A DNA stretch of 64,000 bases from Acanthornis magna (lineage: Eukaryota; Chordata; Aves; Passeriformes; Acanthizidae), in contig JAWUZG010000056.1 of assembly GCA_036785705.1 (NCBI GenBank), forward strand, positions 745,001 through 809,000, given 5' to 3'. A program made the translations under genes and the position numbers. Of the stretch, positions 56,531 through 64,000 are shown in pieces (positions within the stretch are counted from its first letter, which is position 1; the number at the start of each line of letters is the position of its first letter). The notes beneath the pieces were generated by a model. It was not told where the DNA came from and made no database searches. It saw only the letters and a program-made list of their open reading frames with translations.

Positions 56531-58739
56531 TAATGAAGTTTTTGGGAAAATAATCTGTAAATCAATCCTGTTTCCTTGATATTAAAATGAGAATGAGTTA
56601 CCTACCCCTACTTTTGCCTCCTGAAATGGGCCAGGAAACCCTGAGAAAAACATTGTGGCCTGGAGAAGTGTTTGTGTCTTCACCATACCAACTTTGCCCA
56701 TCAAAGGGATAGGAGATACTCCTAGGAAAAACACCAGAACAAACCCTCTGCCTTAGCTGGGCTAGTCAGAGCAAATCTCTAATATTCTCCCTGAGGCATT
56801 CATTGAAAGTTCCATTTAGATATGAAGCAAGAAGGAGAACACTGCAATGCCTTCTTTGCCATGCAGCACACTGAAACCACTTCTGCTTGAGCCCAAAAGC
56901 TCTCTGAACAGCTGACTTCCCTCGCTGGCTGTTAGCCACAACATCAAGGAAAGGCCCTGCCAGCTGCAGAAGAGGAGAGAATGCCCATACAGTAATGAAA
57001 GATGACTAACTGTTAGGCCATTGGTATAGATATTAATTACAAATGCAGCTTTCTGCCATGCAGGCATTCTAGTAATCATGTAAACAACAAGTTCAACTGC
57101 CTCTTTCCATCAAATTGATGGAATAGGAAGAAGGCAGTCCTCTGGGCTAGTATGAATCACCAAAATGCAGCCACCCCCAGGGTGGGATGCAACTGTGTGC
57201 AGTGACAGCACCTAATCTATAAAGGCAGAAACAAGCATGACTGTACCAGCCAAAACAGAAGACAGAAGTGAAACAAGGCAGAGAGCACCAAAATTCCTCC
57301 CCGCCACAACTTTCCTAAAATTAGAGGAGAGAAATCAAAAGCAGGTCTCTTGTTATTAACCCTGCCTCCAGCCTTGATGCACAGCAACCCTCATTAGTGA
57401 CTCCAAGGGCTAAAGGCACCTCAGAGGCTCACACCCCATCTTGAAGACACCCCCATTACCAACCATTTGCACCTCCCTCACTGGCATACATATGGCAGGG
57501 GTTGAGGATGTTGTAAAGACAGAGCAAAGCACCAGGAAGATGAAGAGCTTGTCGGACTTAGCACGACACATTGCTCCACACACTGCAACTTGCGGCATCC
57601 CTTTCCACACATGTCCCTCCCACACCCCAGCAAACAAGAGCACTGTGGGAGGAGAGATGCTTGGCTGCCACTGGCCTGGCTTGGCCTCCCTTCACTGCCT
57701 CCCTCCTCACGCCAGCACGGAGGAGTCTCCTGTATGTCAACTTCAGGATGCCAAGGTACACAAAAGCTGCTGCCTTCTTTCCTGTAGGTCTCTTTGACCA
57801 TAGAACACCTCCCCCTCCCTTCTCCCCTTCACTGTCTTTTATAGCAGTCTGGCTGTACAGGTACTCAGTAGATGCTGAGCTGTAAATCCAGCTCCAAGAC
57901 AATAAATTCAGCTTGCTGAAAACACACATTCATTGTCAGTGAGTACAGGAACCCAGGGTTTTGCAGACAGCAAGGCTATTAAATGCTGCTGTCAGAACAG
58001 GTTTATTTGACTGCATCAGCTTTTGTAGATATAAGCAAAATGGAATTTAGTCCTGCTTGGGATCACCCCAGTACTGCAGCCTGGGAGTACAGGCAGTGGC
58101 CACTGTCTGCCAGTTCACAGTTGCCTGCTCAGGGGGAGAACACACAGCAGAGTCATCAAGACAAGAGCAAAAGCAGGCCCCAGGTCCATGAGCTAGACTA
58201 AGCTTTACAGTGTTCTTTGTCCATATCTAACCTAAGAGACAGAATTACTCCAAGTTTAAGCTCTCAAAAGAGCACTGGGAAACAGCAAGGTCCTGCTCTT
58301 CCATAAATGCTGACAAGCCTAGAAGCAGAGGGGTGCACAACAACCTCCCCAACAGGATATACTCCCACTGAGTCAGGGACTCAAAAACAGGTCTATTAAT
58401 AAATCATCAGGTAAAAGTAAGATAACAAACCAGGTCTGACATCAGCCCAGGAAATCCAAATGATCCTCAGTTCAGGAAAAGGCTGGAAACAGATACAGTA
58501 AAACTCAGGAAAAAACCGAGGCCCAGGCCTTCAATGGTGCTCCAGGACTGATGGGTAGAGAGGTGGATGGAGGGCCCAGGTGAGAGTGATCAGGGCAATT
58601 AAAGCCTATTAGTGCACTCACTGCCCTGACAGGGAAACACTGTGTTGTAGGGGACAGCTCTGCTGCCCTGTTCCTCAGGAAGAGTTTTCTGAAGGGAACA
58701 GGGCTGCTTGAAGTTGTTCCTTCCTTCCAGAGCTGCTGT

Positions 58740-58862
58740 CAAAGAGCATTGAGCTGAAGATGATGAGGAAGCTGCAAGAGATGGCAGACTCTGAAGGAGG
58801 AAGAGAAGATGACAGAAGGGAAGAAACGGGAAACTAAGAGACAGAGAAGGCAGAGGACAAAT
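58740..58862. repeat. purine-rich tract
   Basis: GATGATGAGGAAGCTGCAAG, GAAGGAGGAAGAGAAGATGA and GGGAAGAAACGGGAAAC runs give a purine bias on the plus strand over about 120 bases. Confidence 0.6.
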
Positions 58863-61800
58863 TATAATCACTGGACAAAGGCAGGAAATCCTTCGTGCTC
58901 ACATGGAACACAGTCACTCACACCGGTGCCTTCCTCCAAACCCCTCTGTGATCCACAGCCAACACTAACGCGCCACAAAAGCAAGTTTCCTCTCCAGTGC
59001 AGTCAGGACAGGCGGCACCTGTGACACACAGCACCTCCGTGACCCACTGATCCCATTCCCACTTCAGTAGCATGATTAAGAGAAGGGACAACTTCCAGCA
59101 GGCGGCATAGTGGGAGGGGCATAGAGGCATCTTGGGACCACAGAGGCAACATCTCCTCTGCTGAGAATCCCAGGAAGAAATTTTGCTGCAGGACATTTAG
59201 AGAAGTGACCCAGATCCCACAAGGATGCTGAGCAGATGCTCTGTTACGCTGACCAGTTCTTGCTGCAGATAGCTGAAATTTATTCCTAGCAACTTCCAGG
59301 GGAATTTGAAGGAGATTTTCTTGTTTCACACAGCTCACTTCACTAAACTAGAAATAAAATTGGCCCTTGTTTTCCTGGAGCATTCAAAACAAAGCCAAGT
59401 TCCGCATGTGCCCAACACCCATCGCTTCACCTGCTGATCCCCATGCTTAGAGAGTAATTTGGGTTCTCTCTGGAAAAAGGATTTACCTTGCAGAAGCAGC
59501 TCAGGATCAGATTCTTTCCCAGTGGAAGCCCAACTAAGCCACATCATGGCTTAGTTACACAGTTATCCAGCCCCATGAGACTCACTGCCAGGTCCTCCCA
59601 AGCTACAAAAGCCAAGAAGTTATATCAGAGATCTGAGTGTAAGAGGACAGTGTAAGAGAGCAGCACGACCCACTGGACTGAAACAAGTGAGAGGTGAATC
59701 AGGCTCTGCATATGGAGGCATCACAACTTTTTAGAGTCTCTACAAAGCAACTGAGCTACAGGCAATAGAGCTGGGCCCACGGGTGGGGGGCACAAGGAAG
59801 AAAATAGGGTCAGAGCAAATGCTAAGCAACATAGACAACCCTTTGTACTTCAGCCAGGCGCCCACTAGATAGCTCCCTGGCTGAACAGGGCACATCCAGC
59901 AAAATTCCTCATTTCTTCTTTTATGAGATTTCCAGAATTGCTGGGGGGGGACTTCTAAATTCCACTTTAAATTAATGTGAATCAAGCATTGAAAGCCCTA
60001 TGGTAACTTGGCAAATCTCTGCTTTAATATAGAGTCTCACTGTAATTAATATCAGATCGTGGAGCTCTGGGATGTACTGCAAGGAGGTCACTGGAGCGTC
60101 TCTGGCATTTTCCTGAAGGCCTAAATTCAGGCTGAACAATAAGGAAATCACATGGGGCAAACACAGCAGTTTTATGGCTTCAAAAGGACACAGCCCCCCT
60201 CCATATCAGCTTACACAAGTAGGGTTCAGCCAATGTTTCTCATGCCCCTGGGAGCCCAGGAGTTACTTTTGAATCAGATTAGCAGGCCCACTGTCAGAAG
60301 TCTGGAATTCATTTTGCAGCATTCAACACCTCACTTAGGAAACCTCACAACATGTACCAATCAAAAACTTGAAGGTTGTGGAGGAAGACAGCCTCAGTGC
60401 ATCCTCCTGCTGCAGCAGCTCTATTATTAGCACAGGCCAAGAGCCCAGCCACTCCTCTCCAGCAGAACTGCCTTCATTTCTGTGTCTCCACACCCAGTTA
60501 TCACAGGATTTAAATGCCCCCATTAAGTGCCTTGTCAAAACAGTATTGCCAGGGCACAGTGACCCCAGGCCTCTGCACCCAGGGCATCTCCCCACAGCAG
60601 AGCAGCACTCTGAGCTGACCTCACTGCCCTGCACCAGGACTGCCAACCCAAGGAGCCTGCAGAGAGCAAGGCCCCCCCAAAACTGCACTTCGGCCACCCC
60701 AAAAGTACCGTGGGACAGGGAAGCAGGGATATTGCCAAGGCGCGAGCCTCTCCTATGGGAAATGGTGTGAGCACAGAACGCTAAGCAAGGCACGGTCAGG
60801 TATGTTGTGTAGCTGCAGGTTACGCTCACCCTAAACAATGGCTGCCTTAAATCAACAGCAAATAAGATGCTGAGAAGCAGACAGCAAAACAATGAGAAGT
60901 GGATGAGGAGAGACCAGGAAGGAGCTACTTCAAGCTTCTAAATAAATCTGACAGGGAATATTCGTCTTAAATCAGGGTTGCCACAAGCTGGTTGGAAATC
61001 TGCCTGGCCAATTTTCCTGTCATCTTGCCAGTTGCTGGGGAGACAGATGAATTTGCCAAGAGTGGGTTTTTTTAATATCCAAGAACAGGATTTGCTGCAC
61101 AAGCCCAGACACACTGTACATGCCCAACTGCACTGACTACCTTGGTTCTGCTCATCTTAAACTGCTCTCCCAACAGAACCCCACAGGTGTTAATCAATTC
61201 CCAAGATAGGCCCAAACTTATTTAAGTGGAGTCAGGAGAGCTGTGCAACTAAAGCACGGACACAGTGCACGCTGCATCCCCTCTGACCCAGGATTTAGCA
61301 AAAAATCACCTGTTGTCACCAAAGACAGCTCTCAGCCCCAGTCTGGACACATTTTTGTTGTGGGTGTGAGCAGAGATGAGATGCCATATATTGCTTCTTC
61401 TCCGCAGTCCAAATTGCTCCCATCTTGGTAGCCTTCCAAAGCCTTTTCATAGTTTCCTTTCAAGAGACACATTGTCCCACAATTGGCCACAAAGCTCCCA
61501 CAGCATCTCAGCACACAGAACTATGGAAAAACCCTGAATACACAATACAGCAAGAGAGATCAAACAAGAAAGATGCAGGATTGCAGGTAGAATTTCCAGG
61601 ATGAACACTTCTAGCACAGACAGCTTGACCCAGCTTTGGTACCTCCCAGGCCAAGTAGACTGCGTCTCCCCACAGAGAGTTTTTAACACATGTCAATTAA
61701 ATTTTGGCAATCATGTGCATAACCTTGTGAAAGCAAGGCAGTGGGTGTTTTAAGCCAAGAGAATGGGGCTATGAGCACTTAGAGTTGACCTCAGACAGCT

Positions 61801-63062
61801 AATCTGGGAAGAAAATGATTTTAACTCGTCAGAAACAGGTCTTTTTCAGGAAGGAATGAGATTTTTCCAAGGCACTCCACTCCAGCTTTATTTAGCCATT
61901 GGGAAGCCAACATTACAAGCCAGCTTCAGTAGGAGCAAATCCAGATACCTTAACATATCCAGAAATCCAAGTCCTCCCCAAAAACATGCACAGCTCACAG
62001 AAAACAAGGGTTAAGAAGAAAACAGCAATCTTCTGCCTAGCATTCACATAGTTGGATTCTAGCCTGGAAATAAAGGAATATAGAAAACCACTTGTAAAAA
62101 TACAAACACGATGTGCTCAAATCATGCTTCCATTGATTTTGAACAGTGCTATGCCTGGAGTGAAACGGCTCTGTTGGGCTTAGCTTGTCCTCAGAAATGC
62201 ATTCTGAGTTCTCAGCAATGCCATGGGAACCACATGGGCATCTCCAAGGGAAGAATTTGGCCAACTCCATTTAACTATTTAAAATTCCAGGGTTATTTGC
62301 AGAATACAGGCCAGAGTCCCATAAAAGCAAAACAATTTGAAGAGAAAGATATTCCAGAATGACTGTGAAATGGCAAACTGCACCCTCTTCTCTCATCAAA
62401 ACGCATCCGTTTACAAAGTGATCAGCGTGGGTATTGATTCAGGCAAGGCAGAGGCAATATTTACCTAAGCACCTGCACTTATGATGTGTTAGACCCACCA
62501 AACAGCCTGCAAGCCCAGCAATCATTTACCATGGGAGAGGAGTCTCTATCATTTCAGCCTTAAAAGAGCCATGAAGCAGCAGATAGCATACTCCAAAGTG
62601 TGCATTTTGGCAGCATGGGAATAAGTCATTCTGTGCTAGAGCCAGAGCCTTCTGTTTTGGGTCACGTGGACTCAAATGAGCTGCTAAAATCCATTCTCAC
62701 GTGTTCTTCTCCCTCTTGTCACTGTGCTCCTCCCTTAAAAATCCCTATGCCTGGGACTCGAGCAGGAATTTCTCTCCCAACTTTCTCATTAGGAATAAAA
62801 AGCAAGCACAGAGCTCAGCAGAGAAAGCACAAGAACCATATATGCCTCTTCCCACACTCTTGTCATGTTTCTCCCACAGTCCCCACCTGCTGAAGCCAGC
62901 CTGGGTGTTGTGAACAGCAGAGGAGGATGAGCAGGGGTTTATACTCATCCTGGAAAGTCCCCAACCCTCCACTCGTGCTACTCAGTTCAATCCACCCCTG
63001 CTAACTAAATCCCCTTATTCCCACATCCCAACCTTACAACCAGTCGTTCAGCTAACCCTGGG

Positions 63063-63070
63063 TATAAAAG
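63063..63070 (+). promoter_or_regulatory. isolated TATA-box-like motif
   Basis: TATAAAAG matches the TATA consensus, but there is no CpG enrichment, initiator or recognisable transcript downstream. Probably chance. Confidence 0.1.
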
Positions 63071-63240
63071 AATAGGAGATGTAAGGAATGCCACTGGGGC
63101 TCTCAGCAGAGAAATCTGCAATATCAGGAATCAGTTTAAAAGGCCTGAACCACCTCCCAAGGCAGATATTGATGTGTCCAGAACACGGTTTCCTGGGCTG
63201 CCTTTAATAGCATTTTCCAGAATAACATCACTGCTCTCAT

Positions 63241-64000
63241 GTATGCTTGTCAGCCCCAGCATTCTGCACTCCCTGCAAATGTAAGGAGGTGTGCTGGGCT
63301 TCAAATACCATTAACCCAGAACAGGGCTCACTTTGGAAATGGGGACCTATATTTTTGGAAATGCTTTTGTGGTGAATGGCATCTTCTCACCACTGAGAAA
63401 GCAAATCTGAACCTCAAAGAGTTCTCAGCGAAGGACAAGCAGGTTCCAAAAAGCACACACTGCCCAATGATGATTATTAGGACATTTTATGTGCCTCTAG
63501 GTAATGTCTGTAGGTTGATACCAGGAAACACACACAGGCAATCCACTACCAGCACCTCCAGCACCTGTGTTGGCAGAGGAGGAAACCCAGAAAAGAAGAT
63601 ACCAAAAGCAGATTTAAAATGTTCTACTCTTCGTTTCTTTTTGTCAGTGGCTGCAGCAGAAAGGACCTCATCCTGAGAGACACACAGCACATCTTCCTGC
63701 TCTGCTCACGCAGAACCTTTTGGATTCAGTCCCACCTCAGTTTTGTCACCATACCAGGAATCACACAGACACATTACAGGACATCTCTAATTTACCACTG
63801 CTCTGTGGCAGAGCTGGCTCCATGACATGTGGCACACCCCAGCAGAACAGGGCAGAACCACTGCAGTGTGCACTCCCTGATGGTCAGAGAGAGCACTTTG
63901 AGGCGCCCCAAAAGAGCCTTAGACCTCATCCCCCTCTCTCAGCACAAGCATAAGCCCTTTTCAGGGAAAAGACTGGGTGCTACTCTCCTGCCAGCCCTTA
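63241..64000. other. gene-free DNA to window end
   Basis: The 145-codon frame at 63239-63676 is unassigned and shows no domain. Nothing else is recognised. Confidence 0.5.

Larger units (their letters stand above)
55376..63240. other. gene-free DNA
   Basis: A long stretch with no recognisable gene, RNA or clear repeat. Purine-rich tracts are listed separately. The 185-codon minus frame 60335-60892 and a 133-codon plus frame over the same bases cannot both be real, and neither shows a domain. Composition is even and unremarkable. Confidence 0.5.

Noticed and set aside
60335..60892. 185-codon minus-strand frame with a hydrophobic start
   Set aside because: The hydrophobic start resembles a signal peptide, but a 133-codon plus frame covers the same bases and there is no family match or regulatory context.
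63063..63070. TATAAAAG as a promoter
   Set aside because: No accompanying initiator, CpG enrichment or transcript-like sequence; kept only as a low-confidence motif.
1..64000. tRNA, rRNA, snRNA, known microRNA, CRISPR or bacterial-type operon
   Set aside because: Scanned by eye for B-box, let-7, miR-9, miR-124, miR-30 and similar signatures, direct-repeat arrays and Shine-Dalgarno-spaced gene runs; none found.

Overview
This window looks like noncoding nuclear DNA from a sauropsid, most likely a bird. The main evidence is four CR1 retrotransposon tails that carry the CR1 3' end signature (ATTCTATGAT or its complement AGAATCATAGAAT). Two short pieces resemble the start of avian endogenous-retrovirus LTRs, and several very old amniote repeats (CR1/L3-type reverse transcriptase sequence and MIR-like SINEs) are present. 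Young repeat content is low, base composition is moderate and CpG is depleted. No bacterial operon, tRNA, rRNA, CRISPR array or intact vertebrate protein-coding gene is visible. The species and the neighbouring genes cannot be named from the sequence.

Layout. 1-10 kb: mostly featureless single-copy DNA with one good micro-exon-like unit at 95-131, a fossil CR1-type LINE at about 3348-3812, a MIR scrap near 6.8 kb and an LTR-end scrap near 9.0 kb. 10.3-10.7 kb: the only clear CpG island, with an RFX X-box-like motif; this is the best promoter candidate. 14-20 kb: two CR1 tails in reverse orientation and several AT-rich, enhancer-like blocks (14.7-15.2, 17.5-18.4, 19.8-20.2 kb). 22-30 kb: low-complexity tracts and further conserved-looking blocks, strongest at 29.5-30.3 kb. 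30.8-33.8 kb: the longest CR1 copy (minus strand), a 270-codon open frame beside it, a CA microsatellite and one plus-strand CR1 tail. 34.7-38.8 kb: an unassigned protein-like frame, a TCF/LEF-motif block, and a CpG-enriched segment followed by a block with two POU octamers. 42-46 kb: AT-rich blocks, a MIR-like SINE abutting a conserved-looking block at 44.9-45.3 kb, and an 18-bp perfect palindrome. 50-55 kb: a possible CR1 scrap, short inverted repeats, one candidate exon and two more SINE fossils. 55-64 kb: essentially featureless except for purine-rich tracts.

Interpretation. The window reads as a gene desert or the interior of a large intron. It has many islands that look like developmental enhancers: AT-rich, with spared CpGs and homeodomain, POU, SOX or TCF core motifs. 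Conservation itself cannot be seen in one sequence, so these calls have modest confidence and rest on composition and motifs only. The candidate exons are defined by splice-signal quality alone; pseudo-exons of this quality are common in vertebrate introns. I found no convincing new multi-gene system. The most useful leads are the CpG island, the 44.9-45.3 kb block, the octamer module at 38.4-38.5 kb and the minus-strand protein-like frame at 34.7-35.0 kb.
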